DNA of 64,000 bases from Bosea sp. (in: a-proteobacteria) (GCF_023953965.1 NZ_JAMLIX010000002.1:744001-808000), one strand, 5' to 3'; shown: positions 45,007-54,415, numbered from the stretch's first letter. A program made the numbers and translations. Notes: a model not told the origin generated them from the letters alone.

Positions 45007-45360
45007 TCAGACGGAAAACGACGTGCCACAGCCGCAGGAGCTGGTCGCGTTCGGGTTGGTGATCCGGAAGGACTGGCCGATCAGGTCGTCGACGAAGTCG
45101 ATGGTGCAACCCTCGAGCAGGTCGAGCGAGGTTTCGTCGATCAGCACCCTGGCGCCGTCGCGCTCGATCACGAGATCGTCGGCGGCCTGCTCCCGGTCGA
45201 TGTCGAAGACGTATTGGAAGCCCGAGCAGCCGCCGCCGGAGACGCTGACGCGCAGCATCGCGCCCGGCGCTTCGTTGGCCATCACCGACAGGATTCGTTT
45301 CGCGGCATTGGCCGTGACCTCGATACCACGCGGCTTGACGGCGAGATCGCTCGACATCAT
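45007..45360 (-). CDS. erpA: Iron-sulfur cluster insertion protein ErpA
   Basis: A 117-aa A-type carrier that delivers Fe-S clusters to target enzymes; LipA in this window is a likely client. The three cluster Cys are at 45 (SGGGCSGFQY), 109 and 111 (SSCGCGTSF). AAGGAG lies 5 bases before the first of two adjacent ATG codons (45360 and 45357); the second has better spacing. It is divergent from the dGTPase gene. Confidence 0.94.
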   Translation of the reverse strand: MMSSDLAVKPRGIEVTANAAKRILSVMANEAPGAMLRVSVSGGGCSGFQYVFDIDREQAADDLVIERDGARVLIDETSLDLLEGCTIDFVDDLIGQSFRITNPNATSSCGCGTSFSV

Positions 45361-45469
45361 CGGGACTCCTTGGGCAGGCTCCCCGGCAGATGCTCCTTGC
45401 ACCCCGGTTGCCCGGAAAGGTAAGGGCCCGGCGGCGGCCAGACAAGCAGGGGGCCGCAACGAGGCTGCC

Positions 45470-46723
45470 ATGCCCCATCGACGCGACGCGCCTTCCGGCT
45501 TTTTCCTTCCTCCCGGCCTCGAGCCCGGCGAGCGCTGGCGCGCGCCCTATGCCTGCCGCTCCTCCCTGAGCCGTGGGCGCCTCGTCGCCGAGCCGGCCTC
45601 CGCGACGCGCGGCGAATTCCAGCGCGACCGCGACCGCATCATCCATTCGACCGCCTTCCGGCGGCTGGCGCACAAGACGCAGGTCTTCGTCTCGCATGAG
45701 GGCGACCACTATCGCACCCGCCTGACGCACACGATCGAGGTGGCGCAGATCGCGCGAGCGCTCTCGCGCGCCCTCGGCCTCGACGAGGATCTGGCCGAGG
45801 CGCTGGCGCTGGCGCATGATCTCGGCCACACCCCCTTCGGCCATACCGGCGAGGACGCGCTGGAAGAGTGCATGGCCGGCTTCGGCGGCTTCGACCACAA
45901 CGCCCAGACCCTCAGGATCGTGACGCGGCTGGAGCGGCGCTACGCCGCTTTCGACGGGCTCAACCTGAGCTGGGAGACGCTGGAGGGGCTGGTCAAGCAC
46001 AACGGCCCGCTCATCGACCGTGAGGGCAGGCCCACAATGCGCCATGTCGCGCGCGGCCTGCCGGTCGCGATCCTCGAATACCAGGAGCGCCAGGATCTCT
46101 GGCTCGACAGCCATGCCTCGGCCGAGGCGCAGGCCGCCGCGCTGGCCGACGACATCGCCTACAACGCCCACGACATCGACGACGGCCTGCGCGCCGGCCT
46201 CTTCGGCCATGCCGAGCTCAGGGCGGTGCCCTTCCTCGCCGGGCTGCTCGACGAGATCGAGCGGCTGCATCCGGGGCTGGAGCGGGCGCGCGCCACCAAC
46301 GAGCTGGTGCGCCGCGTTATCACCCGCTTCGTCGAGGACGTGATCGCCGAGTCGCAGCGGCGCCTCGCCGCGCTCAAGCCGGCCGATGCCGATCAGATCC
46401 GGCGGGCGGACGGCCCCGTCGTCGCCTTCTCGGGCCCGATCGCGGCGGCCGACCGCGACATCAAGGGCTTCCTCTATCCGAACATGTACCGCCACCCGCG
46501 CATCGCGCCGATCCGGGCCGATGCGGCGCAGGTGGTGCGCGAGCTGTTCGCCCGCTTCAGCGCCGATCCGGCGGCGATGCCGGCGGAGTGGGCGGCCGGT
46601 TGCGAGGGCCTCGACGCGCACCGCCGCGCAAGGCGAATCGCCGACTACATCGCCGGCATGACCGACTGGTACGCGCTCGACGAGCATCGGCGCCTGTTTG
46701 ACGTCACCCCTGCGCTGCGATAG
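45470..46723 (+). CDS. Deoxyguanosinetriphosphate triphosphohydrolase-like protein (HD domain)
   Basis: A 417-aa HD-superfamily enzyme of the short (type 2) dGTPase group. The N-terminal RGEFQRDRDRIIHSTAFRRL and KTQVFVSHEGDHYRTRLTHT are followed by the metal motif ALAHDLGHTPFGHTGEDAL. DDIAYNAHDIDDGLRAGLF then supplies the last Asp. It would hydrolyse dGTP (or other dNTPs) to the nucleoside and triphosphate. The ATG at 45470 gives the family N-terminus. Its position before argS is conserved in the order. Confidence 0.92.
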   Translation: MPHRRDAPSGFFLPPGLEPGERWRAPYACRSSLSRGRLVAEPASATRGEFQRDRDRIIHSTAFRRLAHKTQVFVSHEGDHYRTRLTHTIEVAQIARALSRALGLDEDLAEALALAHDLGHTPFGHTGEDALEECMAGFGGFDHNAQTLRIVTRLERRYAAFDGLNLSWETLEGLVKHNGPLIDREGRPTMRHVARGLPVAILEYQERQDLWLDSHASAEAQAAALADDIAYNAHDIDDGLRAGLFGHAELRAVPFLAGLLDEIERLHPGLERARATNELVRRVITRFVEDVIAESQRRLAALKPADADQIRRADGPVVAFSGPIAAADRDIKGFLYPNMYRHPRIAPIRADAAQVVRELFARFSADPAAMPAEWAAGCEGLDAHRRARRIADYIAGMTDWYALDEHRRLFDVTPALR

Positions 46724-46761
46724 GGCCGGGCGGCTTCCCATCCGCGATCCCCGTGACCACG

Positions 46762-48528
46762 ATGAACCTGTTCGAGATCCATTCCGCCCGTCTTCACAGT
46801 GCGCTTGCGGCGCTGGCCGCGCGAGGCGCGCTGCCGGCGGGCCTGAATCTCGCGCGCGTCGTGGTCGAGCCGACCAGGGACGCAGGCCATGGCGATCTCG
46901 CGACCAACGCCGCGATGGTGCTGGCCAAGGAGGCCGGGACGAATCCGCGCGCGCTCGCCGCGCTCCTGGTCGAGGAATTGTCGAAGGACCCCGAGATCGC
47001 CAGGGCGGAGATCGCGGGGCCCGGCTTCATCAACCTGACCCTGCGGCCGGCGGTGTTCACCGCGGTGCTGAAATCCGCCATCGAGGCCGGCGCCGATTAC
47101 GGCCGCGGCGCGCCGAAGCCCGCGCCGAAGATCAATGTCGAATATGTCTCGGCCAATCCGACCGGGCCGATGCATGTCGGCCATGGCCGTGGCGCGGTGT
47201 TCGGCGATGCGCTGGCTAGCCTGCTCGCCTTCGCCGGGCACGACGTCACCCGCGAATACTACATCAACGATGCCGGCGCGCAGGTCGACGTGCTCGCCCG
47301 CTCCGCCTTCCTGCGCTATCGCGAGGCGCTGGGCGAGGATATCGGGGCTATCCCCGAGGGGCTCTATCCCGGCGACTACCTGGTCTCGGTCGGGCAGGCG
47401 CTCGCCGCGCGATATGGCGAGACCCTGCGCGACAAGGCCGAATGGGACTGGCTCCCGCTCGTCCGGCAGGCGGCGACCGACGCCATGATGGCGATGATCC
47501 GCGACGATCTCGCCGCGCTCGGCGTCGTCCACGAGGTCTTCTTCTCCGAGCGCTCGCTGCAGGGCCGGGACGGCGATACCAATGCCGTGCACCAGACGAT
47601 CCAGGATCTGCGCGCGCGCGATCTCGTCTACGAGGGCCGGCTGCCGCCGCCCAAGGGCCAGAAGGACGAGGACTGGGAGGACCGCGAGCAGACGCTGTTC
47701 CGCGCCACCCGCTTCGGCGACGACGTCGACCGGCCGCTGCTGAAATCGGACGGCAGCTACACCTATTTCGCCAACGACATCGCCTATCACCGCTCCAAGT
47801 TCCTGCGCGGCTTCCCGGAGATGATCGACGTCTGGGGCGCCGACCATGGCGGCTACGTCAAGCGCATGCAGGCGGCGGTGAAGGCGGTGACGAACGGTGA
47901 GGGCGCGCTCGACGTCAAGCTCTGCCAGCTCGTGCGGCTGTTGCGCAACGGCGAGCAGGTCAGGATGTCGAAGCGCTCCGGCGATTTCGTCACGCTGCGC
48001 GAGGTGATCGACGAGGTCGGCCGCGACGCGGTGCGCTTCATGATGATCTTCCGCAAGAACGACGCGACGCTCGACTTCGATCTCGCCAAGGTGGTCGAGC
48101 AGTCGAAGGACAATCCCGTTTTCTACGTGCAATATGCGCATGCGCGCTGCGCCTCGATCTTCCGGCAGGCGCGCGAGACGTTCCCCGATCTCGATCTTTC
48201 GCCCGCGGCGCTGGCCGGGGCCGATCTTTCGATCCTGACCGACGAGGCGGAAACCGGCATCGTCAAGACGATCGCGGCCTGGCCGCGCATCATCGAAGGA
48301 GCCGCCGCCGCGCATGAGCCGCATCGTGTCGCCTTCTTCGTGCATGAACTGGCGAGCGCCTTCCATTCGCTCTGGAACAAGGGCAAAGACTCGCCGCAAT
48401 TACGGTTCGTTAATCAAACTGATCGAAAGTCGACCCTGGCGAGATTGGCGTTCGTGCATGCGGTGCGCGGCGTCCTTGCTTCCGGTCTGGCTGTCGCCGG
48501 AGTTGCGGCGCCGGAAGAGATGCGCTGA
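46762..48528 (+). CDS. argS: Arginyl-tRNA synthetase
   Basis: A 588-aa class I synthetase. The N-terminal tRNA-recognition domain begins MNLFEIHSARLHSAL. The HIGH motif is PMHVGHGRG, the KMSKS-like motif is VRMSKRSGD, and a C-terminal DALR anticodon-binding domain includes VQYAHARCASIFRQA. The ATG at 46762 matches the family start; an in-frame GTG nine bases earlier (46753) is an alternative. The 3' end is the least GC-rich part of the gene. It precedes the SPOR gene. Confidence 0.96.
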   Translation: MNLFEIHSARLHSALAALAARGALPAGLNLARVVVEPTRDAGHGDLATNAAMVLAKEAGTNPRALAALLVEELSKDPEIARAEIAGPGFINLTLRPAVFTAVLKSAIEAGADYGRGAPKPAPKINVEYVSANPTGPMHVGHGRGAVFGDALASLLAFAGHDVTREYYINDAGAQVDVLARSAFLRYREALGEDIGAIPEGLYPGDYLVSVGQALAARYGETLRDKAEWDWLPLVRQAATDAMMAMIRDDLAALGVVHEVFFSERSLQGRDGDTNAVHQTIQDLRARDLVYEGRLPPPKGQKDEDWEDREQTLFRATRFGDDVDRPLLKSDGSYTYFANDIAYHRSKFLRGFPEMIDVWGADHGGYVKRMQAAVKAVTNGEGALDVKLCQLVRLLRNGEQVRMSKRSGDFVTLREVIDEVGRDAVRFMMIFRKNDATLDFDLAKVVEQSKDNPVFYVQYAHARCASIFRQARETFPDLDLSPAALAGADLSILTDEAETGIVKTIAAWPRIIEGAAAAHEPHRVAFFVHELASAFHSLWNKGKDSPQLRFVNQTDRKSTLARLAFVHAVRGVLASGLAVAGVAAPEEMR

Positions 48529-48626
48529 CGGAGGCTTTTCCGCCGGCGCGCACAAGGTCAGATTGACCGCACGGGTCATCGCCTTTTCCATAGGGAAGGG
48601 CGGCTTGTGCTGGAATGGATCATGCC

Positions 48627-50138
48627 ATGAGTGAGCCAGCTAGGAACCGTTTCGCGCTCGATCTCGAAGATCTCGAGCGCCAGCTGCGCGCAGCCGGGCA
48701 GGCACCCCGCCCGGGGCAGCAGGCCGACCCGCTCGCGGAGCTGACCCGCATCGTCGGGCAGGACGATCCGCTCAAGGACATCTTCGCCGAGCGGCGCCAG
48801 GGCCTGCGCCATGAGCCGAGCTTCGAGGTCGTGCCGCATCAGCCTGCGCCGCCCGCCGCCGAGAGCGGCGCGCCGCCGGCCGAGCTGCGCGGCGCGCTGG
48901 ACGAGTTCGAGGCGCTGCTGCGGCGTACCGAGCCGCAGCGGGCGCCCCCGCCTCCCGCCGCTCCCCGGCATGAGTACGCGCCCGATTTCGACCTGCCCGA
49001 GCCGCTGCCGCCCTTGCATCCGGCCGCGCCGCGCGATCTCGACGAGGGCGCCGGGTTCGATCCCGCCCCGGTCGTCTATGCCGACGAGGCGCCCGCGTAT
49101 GACTATGGCGAGACGCAGCAGGACGAGCCCGCGCCCGAATACGGCGAGGACGACATGCCCGATCTGGAGCCGCGCCGCTCGCGCAAGGGGCTCTGGGCTG
49201 CGGCCGCGGTCATCGCGGTCGGGCTCGTCGGCGTCGGTGCCGCCTTCACCTGGCGCGGCGGCTCGACCTCGACGGACGGCCAGCCGCCGCTGATCACGGC
49301 CGATGCCGGCCCGGTCAAGGTCGAGCCGGTCAATCCCGGCGGCGCCGAGATCCCGAACCAGAACAAGCAGATCTACGAGCGCAGCCCCGATGCCCCCGCC
49401 GGGCAGAGCCGCGTCGTGAACAATGAGGAGCAGCCGGTCGACGTGCAGCAGGCGGCGCGCTCGCTGCCGCCGCGCGTGGTCATGCCGGGACCGAGCTCGG
49501 CCGAGGCGACCGCGCTCGCCGCCGCACCGGGCGCGCCCGAGCGCAGCATCGTCCCGCCGGAGCCGGCGCTCACCCCGATGCCGCCGGTGCCGGGGCTCGG
49601 CGAGCCGCGCAAGGTGCGCACCGTCTCGATCCGCCCCGACGGCACGCCGGCGCAGGCGCCCGTCGCGGTCGATTCCGGCCAGCCGGCCGCGACCGGCTCG
49701 GCGCCGCTGCGGCCGACGGCGCCGCCGGCGGCCCAGCCCCGCACGGCGCAGGCCCCCGCCGCCCCGAAGGTCCAGGAGCGCGCGACGACGCCGCCGGCCG
49801 CCACCACGCCGGCCGTGCCGACCCGCCTCGCCAACGCGGCTCCCGCCGCCGCGCCGCAGGCTCCGGCGACCGCCGCGCTGCGCGCCGGCACCGGCGACTT
49901 CGTGGTCCAGCTCGGCGCGCCGGGCAGCGAGGCGGAAGCCCGCGCCACCTTCGCGGCGCTCCAGCGCAAATATCCGCAGCAGCTTTCCGGCCAGGCGCCG
50001 ATCGTGCGCAAGACCGAGCTCGCCGGCGGCAAGACCGTCTACCGCCTGCGCGTCGGGCCGTATTCCCGCGACGAGGCGACCACGATGTGCACGCAGCTTC
50101 AGGCCGCCGGCGGGCAGTGCTTCATCGCCAAGAACTGA
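48627..50138 (+). CDS. SPOR-domain membrane protein (FtsN-like)
   Basis: A 503-aa bitopic protein. The long acidic and Pro-rich cytoplasmic part (residues 1-190) precedes one transmembrane helix (LWAAAAVIAVGLVGVGAAF, about 192-210). A Pro/Ala/Thr-rich periplasmic linker leads to a C-terminal SPOR domain (about 425-503, DFVVQLGAPGSEAEARATF) that binds septal peptidoglycan. The architecture fits an FtsN-like division protein. The ATG at 48627 is preferred to 48615, four codons upstream. It lies in the conserved argS-SPOR-nagZ order. Confidence 0.9.
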   Translation: MSEPARNRFALDLEDLERQLRAAGQAPRPGQQADPLAELTRIVGQDDPLKDIFAERRQGLRHEPSFEVVPHQPAPPAAESGAPPAELRGALDEFEALLRRTEPQRAPPPPAAPRHEYAPDFDLPEPLPPLHPAAPRDLDEGAGFDPAPVVYADEAPAYDYGETQQDEPAPEYGEDDMPDLEPRRSRKGLWAAAAVIAVGLVGVGAAFTWRGGSTSTDGQPPLITADAGPVKVEPVNPGGAEIPNQNKQIYERSPDAPAGQSRVVNNEEQPVDVQQAARSLPPRVVMPGPSSAEATALAAAPGAPERSIVPPEPALTPMPPVPGLGEPRKVRTVSIRPDGTPAQAPVAVDSGQPAATGSAPLRPTAPPAAQPRTAQAPAAPKVQERATTPPAATTPAVPTRLANAAPAAAPQAPATAALRAGTGDFVVQLGAPGSEAEARATFAALQRKYPQQLSGQAPIVRKTELAGGKTVYRLRVGPYSRDEATTMCTQLQAAGGQCFIAKN

Positions 50139-50164
50139 TTGTCACGGTCTTTCCGGTTACGGCG

Positions 50165-50193
50165 AACGGCGGCCCTTCGGGGTCGCCGTTTCC
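50165..50193 (+). terminator. Candidate terminator after the SPOR gene
   Basis: AACGGCGGCCC (50165-50175) pairs with GGGTCGCCGTT (50180-50190), with one G-T pair, around a TTCG tetraloop. It is followed by only a short T/C run. A stable hairpin, but a weak T-tract, so termination may be partial before nagZ. Confidence 0.55.
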
Positions 50194-50247
50194 GTATCGG
50201 GGCCGGGAGCGCTTGACGCCCCGCGCGCCGCTTCCTAACCCGGTGGC

Positions 50248-51258
50248 ATGACATCGCGCGCCTTCATCGCCGGCTGCCTCGGCTCGAGTCTCACCGCGGA
50301 CGAGCGGGCCTTCTTCCGCGACGCCCGGCCCTGGGGCTTCATCCTGTTCAGGCGCAACACCCAGTCGCCCGAGCAGGTCGCCGCGCTGACCGCCGAGATG
50401 CGCGAGGCCGTCGGCTGGCACGCGCCGATCCTGATCGACCAGGAAGGCGGGCGCGTCCAGCGCATGGGGCCGCCGAGCTGGCCGAAATATCCGCCGGCGC
50501 GCGCCTTCCTCGGCATCAACGATCCGCTACGCCAGCGCGAGATCGTCCGCCTTTGCGCCCGGCTGATGGCGCATGACCTGAGACAAGTCGGCATCGACGT
50601 CGACTGCCTTCCGGTGCTCGACGTGCCGGTCGCCGGCAGCCATGACGTGATCGGCGACCGCGCCTATGCGCATGACCCCGATCAGGTCGCGCGGCTCGGC
50701 CGGGCCGCGGCGGAGGGGCTGATCGCCGGCGGCGTGCTGCCGGTCGTCAAGCACATGCCCGGCCACGGCCGCGCGCGCGCCGACAGCCATCACGACCTGC
50801 CGGTCGTCGACGCCTCGCTGGATGAACTCAGGGCGCATGATTTCCGCCCGTTCCGGCATCTCGCCGACATGCCGCTGGCGATGACGGCGCATGTCGTGTT
50901 CACCGCGCTCGATTCCCGGCATCCGGCGACCGTCTCGCGAAAGATCGTGCGTGAGGTCATGCGCGGCGAGCTTAACTTCGACGGGCTGATCATGACCGAC
51001 GACATCTCGATGAAGGCGCTCTCCGGTTCGTTCGAGGCCAAGGCGCGCGCCGCCATCCGCGCCGGCGTCGACCTCGTCCTGCATTGCCACGGCATCATGG
51101 CGGAGATGATCGCGGTCGCCGGCGCCGTGCCGGAGATGACCGGCGCGCGGGCGCGGCGCGCCGCCGCCGCGCTCGGCCGCATCCGCCACGCGCCGGAGCC
51201 GGTCGATCTGGAGGCAGCCCGCGCCGAGGTCGCGGCCGCGCTTGCGTTGCAGGGCTGA
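50248..51258 (+). CDS. nagZ: Beta-N-acetylhexosaminidase NagZ
   Basis: A 336-aa family GH3 glycosidase that removes GlcNAc from anhydro-muropeptides during cell-wall recycling. It has ILIDQEGGRVQRMGPP, the NagZ catalytic loop KHMPGHGRARADSHHDLP (Asp/His dyad) and a late IMTDDISMKAL with the nucleophile Asp. It has no signal peptide, as expected for the cytoplasmic enzyme. It lies between the SPOR gene and scpA. Confidence 0.95.
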   Translation: MTSRAFIAGCLGSSLTADERAFFRDARPWGFILFRRNTQSPEQVAALTAEMREAVGWHAPILIDQEGGRVQRMGPPSWPKYPPARAFLGINDPLRQREIVRLCARLMAHDLRQVGIDVDCLPVLDVPVAGSHDVIGDRAYAHDPDQVARLGRAAAEGLIAGGVLPVVKHMPGHGRARADSHHDLPVVDASLDELRAHDFRPFRHLADMPLAMTAHVVFTALDSRHPATVSRKIVREVMRGELNFDGLIMTDDISMKALSGSFEAKARAAIRAGVDLVLHCHGIMAEMIAVAGAVPEMTGARARRAAAALGRIRHAPEPVDLEAARAEVAAALALQG

Positions 51259-51322
51259 ACGGCCGAACCTGAAGCTCGGGGGCGCAGGGGCTTCAGGCGC
51301 TGTCGGCACGTGCCATGACGTT

Positions 51323-51363
51323 GTCATTCCGGGTTCGCGCCTTTAGGCGCGCCCCGGAATGAC
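51323..51363. repeat. Short extragenic palindrome (single unit)
   Basis: GTCATTCCGGG (51323-51333) and CCCCGGAATGAC (51352-51363) enclose GCGCCTTTAGGCGC. It is the same family as 30830-30877. It lies between nagZ and scpA on the same strand, so it separates, or processes, two tandem genes. An in-frame ATG for scpA (51359) falls inside its right arm. Confidence 0.85.
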
Positions 51364-51385
51364 AGGGGAAAGGAGCCCGAGGCTG

Positions 51386-52216
51386 ATGACGGCCGAATTG
51401 CCATTCGAGGAAGACCGCGGGCGGCGCGCGGGCGAGCCTTCGCTCGTCGTCGATGTCGACGGCTATGAAGGGCCGCTCGACCTTCTGCTCGATCTGGCGC
51501 GGCGCCAGAAGGTCGACCTCGCCCGCATCTCGATCCTGGCGCTGGCCGAGCAATATCTCGCCTTCGTCGAGGAGGCGCGGGCGCTGAGGCTCGAGCTCGC
51601 TGCCGATTATCTGGTGATGGCGGCCTGGCTCGCCTATCTGAAGTCGCGTCTGCTGCTGCCCGATCCGCCCAGGGGCGAGGAGCCGAGCGCAGCCGATCTC
51701 GCGACCGCGCTGGCGCTGCGCCTGCGCCGGCTGGAAGCGATCCGCGCCGCCGCCAACCGGCTCTCCGCGCGCGAGCGGCTGGGGCAGGACGTGTTCGCGC
51801 GCGGCGCGCGGGAAGAAACGGCGCCCGGCGCCCGGCCGGTCTGGGAGGCGGAGCTCTACGATCTGCTCTCGGCCTATGCCCGGCAGCGGCAGCAGCGTGC
51901 GCAGGCGCATATCTCGGTCGGCCACCGCGTGGTCTGGTCGCTGGTCGAGGCGCGCGAGGCGTTGCAGCGGCTGATCGGCGAGGCCGGCGACTGGACCGAT
52001 CTCGATGGCTATCTGACGCGCTACATGGCCTCGCACGGCCTGCCGATGCGCGAGATGCGGGCGACGGTCCGGGCGTCCGCCCTGTCGGCGATGCTGGAGA
52101 TGGCGCGCGAGGGGGTGATCGACCTCAGGCAGGAGAAGGCCTTCGCGCCGATCTCGCTGCGGCGGCGTTCGGCCAGGCCCGAAGGGCTGCCCTTCGCCGC
52201 CGGGGGCGGCTCATGA
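51386..52216 (+). CDS. scpA: Segregation and condensation protein A
   Basis: A 276-aa kleisin that bridges SMC heads in chromosome condensation. It has the conserved N-terminus YEGPLDLLLDLARRQKVDLA and LAADYLVMAAWLAYLKSRLL; the winged-helix C-terminus includes FAPISLR. The ATG at 51386 has AGGAG 10 bases upstream. An earlier in-frame ATG (51359) lies inside a palindrome and lacks a ribosome binding site. The stop overlaps the scpB start (ATGA). Confidence 0.94.
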   Translation: MTAELPFEEDRGRRAGEPSLVVDVDGYEGPLDLLLDLARRQKVDLARISILALAEQYLAFVEEARALRLELAADYLVMAAWLAYLKSRLLLPDPPRGEEPSAADLATALALRLRRLEAIRAAANRLSARERLGQDVFARGAREETAPGARPVWEAELYDLLSAYARQRQQRAQAHISVGHRVVWSLVEAREALQRLIGEAGDWTDLDGYLTRYMASHGLPMREMRATVRASALSAMLEMAREGVIDLRQEKAFAPISLRRRSARPEGLPFAAGGGS

Positions 52217-52911
52217 GCGGCAGGGCGATCGAGGCCCCGGACGACGATGCCGATGACGCGGCGGAAGCCTTCGCCCGGGCGCTGCGCATCGCCGAGGCGC
52301 TGCTCTTCGCCTCGGCGGCGCCGCTCACCGCCGAGGTGCTGGCGCGCGCCATGCCGGCGGGCGTGGCGATCGGGCCGGTGCTGGCCCGGCTGGCGGAAAG
52401 CTATGCGACGCGCGGCGTCAACCTGCGCCGGGTCGCCGGCGGCTTCGCCTTCCGGACGGCGCCGGACCTCGGCTATCTCCTGGCGGCGGAGGCTGAGCCG
52501 CCGCGCCGGCTGTCGCGCGCCGCGCTCGAAATGCTGTCGATCATCGCCTATCACCAGCCGGTGACGCGGGCCGAGATCGAGGAGATCCGCGGCGTCGCCA
52601 CCGCCAAGGGCACGCTCGACATCCTGCTTGAGGCGGGCTTCGTGCGCCTGCGCGGGCGGCGGCGCTCGCCCGGCCGGCCGATCACCTACGGGACGACGCC
52701 GGGCTTCCTCGATCATTTCGGGCTCGACCGCATCGATGATCTGCCGGGGCTTGAGGAGCTCAAGGGGACGGGGCTGATCGAGGGGCCGCTGACGCGCGAA
52801 CTGACTGTGCCGGTGCCCGACGACGATCCGTCCCTGCGCGACGACGAGGACCCGCTCGGCGACCTGTTCAGCCCGCTTGACGATGGCGAAAGCGGGCAGC
52901 AACAGGGCTGA
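52213..52911 (+). CDS. scpB: Segregation and condensation protein B
   Basis: A 232-aa two-winged-helix partner of ScpA. It has RIAEALLFASAAPLTAEVL, the RAALEMLSIIAYHQPVTRAE motif and RGRRRSPGRPITYGTTPGFL, and ends in an acidic tail. It overlaps scpA by 4 bases and is translationally coupled to it. Confidence 0.94.
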   Translation: MSGRAIEAPDDDADDAAEAFARALRIAEALLFASAAPLTAEVLARAMPAGVAIGPVLARLAESYATRGVNLRRVAGGFAFRTAPDLGYLLAAEAEPPRRLSRAALEMLSIIAYHQPVTRAEIEEIRGVATAKGTLDILLEAGFVRLRGRRRSPGRPITYGTTPGFLDHFGLDRIDDLPGLEELKGTGLIEGPLTRELTVPVPDDDPSLRDDEDPLGDLFSPLDDGESGQQQG

Positions 52912-52939
52912 GCGAGGGCGGCATGACGAGGAGCGGGGA

Positions 52940-54052
52940 TTGGCACTGAGCGAGACCAAGGCAGGATGGCTCGGCTGGGGCCGGCGCGGCACGGCCGGTG
53001 CCGCGATCCCGATGGCGCTCGGATTCGAGCATGTGACGCAGCGCTTCGGGGCGGTGGCGGCGCTGACGGATGTTTCGCTCTCGGTCGAGCCCGGCGAGAT
53101 CGTCGCGCTGCTCGGCCAGTCCGGCTGCGGCAAGACGACGCTGCTCAGACTCGCCGCCGGGGTCGAGCGGCCGAGCGCCGGGCGCATCCTTCTGGAGGGG
53201 CGCGACGTCTCGGCCCCGGAGCGCTTCGTCGAGCCCGAGCATCGCGGCGTCGGCTTCGTCTTCCAGGATTATGCGCTGTTCCCGCATCTCACCGTGCGCG
53301 AGAACGTCTGCTTCGGCCTGCGCGGTCAGGCGCCGGCCGCCACCGAGGCGACGGCGCTCAGGGCGCTGGCGCGGGTGGGGCTTGCCGAGCTCGCCGGGTC
53401 CTATCCGCATATGCTCTCCGGCGGCGAGCAGCAGCGCGTGGCGCTGGCGCGCGCCATCGCGCCGCGGCCGGGCGTGCTCCTGATGGACGAGCCATTCTCC
53501 AACCTCGACCGGCGCCTGCACGACGTGGTCCGCGACGAGACCGCGGCCCTCCTGGAGGAGACCGGCGCGACCTCGATCATCGTCACGCACGATCCCGAGG
53601 ACGCGATGCGCATCGCCGACCGGATCGTGCTGATGCGGGCGGGCCGGATCGTCCAGGTCGGGACGGGCGAGGAGCTCTACAAGCGTCCGGCCAGCCTCTT
53701 TGCCGCCCGATTTTTCTGCGATCTGACCGAGGTCGAGGGCAGGGTCCGCGACGGCGCGGTCGAGACGCCGTTCGGCCGCTTCGCGGCGCCGGGCATCGCG
53801 GAAGGCGCCGACGCGATCGCCTGCATCCGGCCGCATCGCGTCCGCATCGTGCCGAAGGGCTATTACCTGCCCGGGCGGCTGACGGGCCGGCGCTTCCTCG
53901 GCGAGGCCGACCATCTGAGCGTGATGGTGGACGGCTTCGACAGGGCGCTGTCGGTGCGGGCGCGGCTCTCGGACGGGATCGCGGTGGGCGACGAGGTCGG
54001 TGTCGAGATTCCCTCGGACGAAGTCCTTGTGTTTCCGGCCGCGGATCAATAG
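52940..54052 (+). CDS. Orphan ABC transporter ATP-binding protein (FbpC/PotA type)
   Basis: A 370-aa ATPase. The nucleotide-binding domain has Walker A GQSGCGKTTLLRL, the Q-loop VFQDYALFP, signature LSGGEQQRVALARA, Walker B VLLMDEPFSNLD and H-loop IVTHDPEDAM. A C-terminal TOBE-like regulatory region (about residues 275-370) follows. The start is read as TTG at 52940 with GAGGAG 7 bases upstream; an ATG 108 bases later, just before the fold, is an alternative. Such ATPases serve ferric-ion, polyamine or sulfate importers. No permease or binding-protein gene is nearby: scpB is upstream and tatA downstream. Confidence 0.88.
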   Translation: MALSETKAGWLGWGRRGTAGAAIPMALGFEHVTQRFGAVAALTDVSLSVEPGEIVALLGQSGCGKTTLLRLAAGVERPSAGRILLEGRDVSAPERFVEPEHRGVGFVFQDYALFPHLTVRENVCFGLRGQAPAATEATALRALARVGLAELAGSYPHMLSGGEQQRVALARAIAPRPGVLLMDEPFSNLDRRLHDVVRDETAALLEETGATSIIVTHDPEDAMRIADRIVLMRAGRIVQVGTGEELYKRPASLFAARFFCDLTEVEGRVRDGAVETPFGRFAAPGIAEGADAIACIRPHRVRIVPKGYYLPGRLTGRRFLGEADHLSVMVDGFDRALSVRARLSDGIAVGDEVGVEIPSDEVLVFPAADQ

Positions 54053-54134
54053 GTTCCGCCGCCGAACAAGCGACCGGGCAGGGATCTGGCGGGGATAGCC
54101 CCCCGGTCGACGCAATTTCGTAAGGAGTACCACC

Positions 54135-54371
54135 ATGGGTGGCGTGAGCATCTGGCACTGGATCGTCGTCGGCGTCATCGTGATGCTGCTGTTCGGGCGC
54201 GGCAAGGTCTCCGAGCTGATGGGCGACGTCGCCAAGGGCATCAAATCGTTCAAGAAGGGCATGGCCGAGGACGACGAGCCGACGCCGACCGTCGACCCCA
54301 AGGTGATCGACCAGGTCAAGGCCGACAACGCCGCGGCCGAGGCCAAGGCCAAGGCCGAGCACAAGGCCTGA
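54135..54371 (+). CDS. tatA: Sec-independent translocase subunit TatA
   Basis: A 78-aa protein with a short N-terminal membrane helix (IWHWIVVGVIVMLLFGRGK), the amphipathic helix VSELMGDVAKGIKSFKKGM and a charged tail. It forms the Tat protein-conducting assembly. A strong AAGGAG precedes the ATG. It is the first gene of tatABC. Confidence 0.95.
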   Translation: MGGVSIWHWIVVGVIVMLLFGRGKVSELMGDVAKGIKSFKKGMAEDDEPTPTVDPKVIDQVKADNAAAEAKAKAEHKA

Positions 54372-54415
54372 CGCCGCCGCGACGCGGGGCTGAAGCCTGA
54401 GAGGACGAGCCGTCG

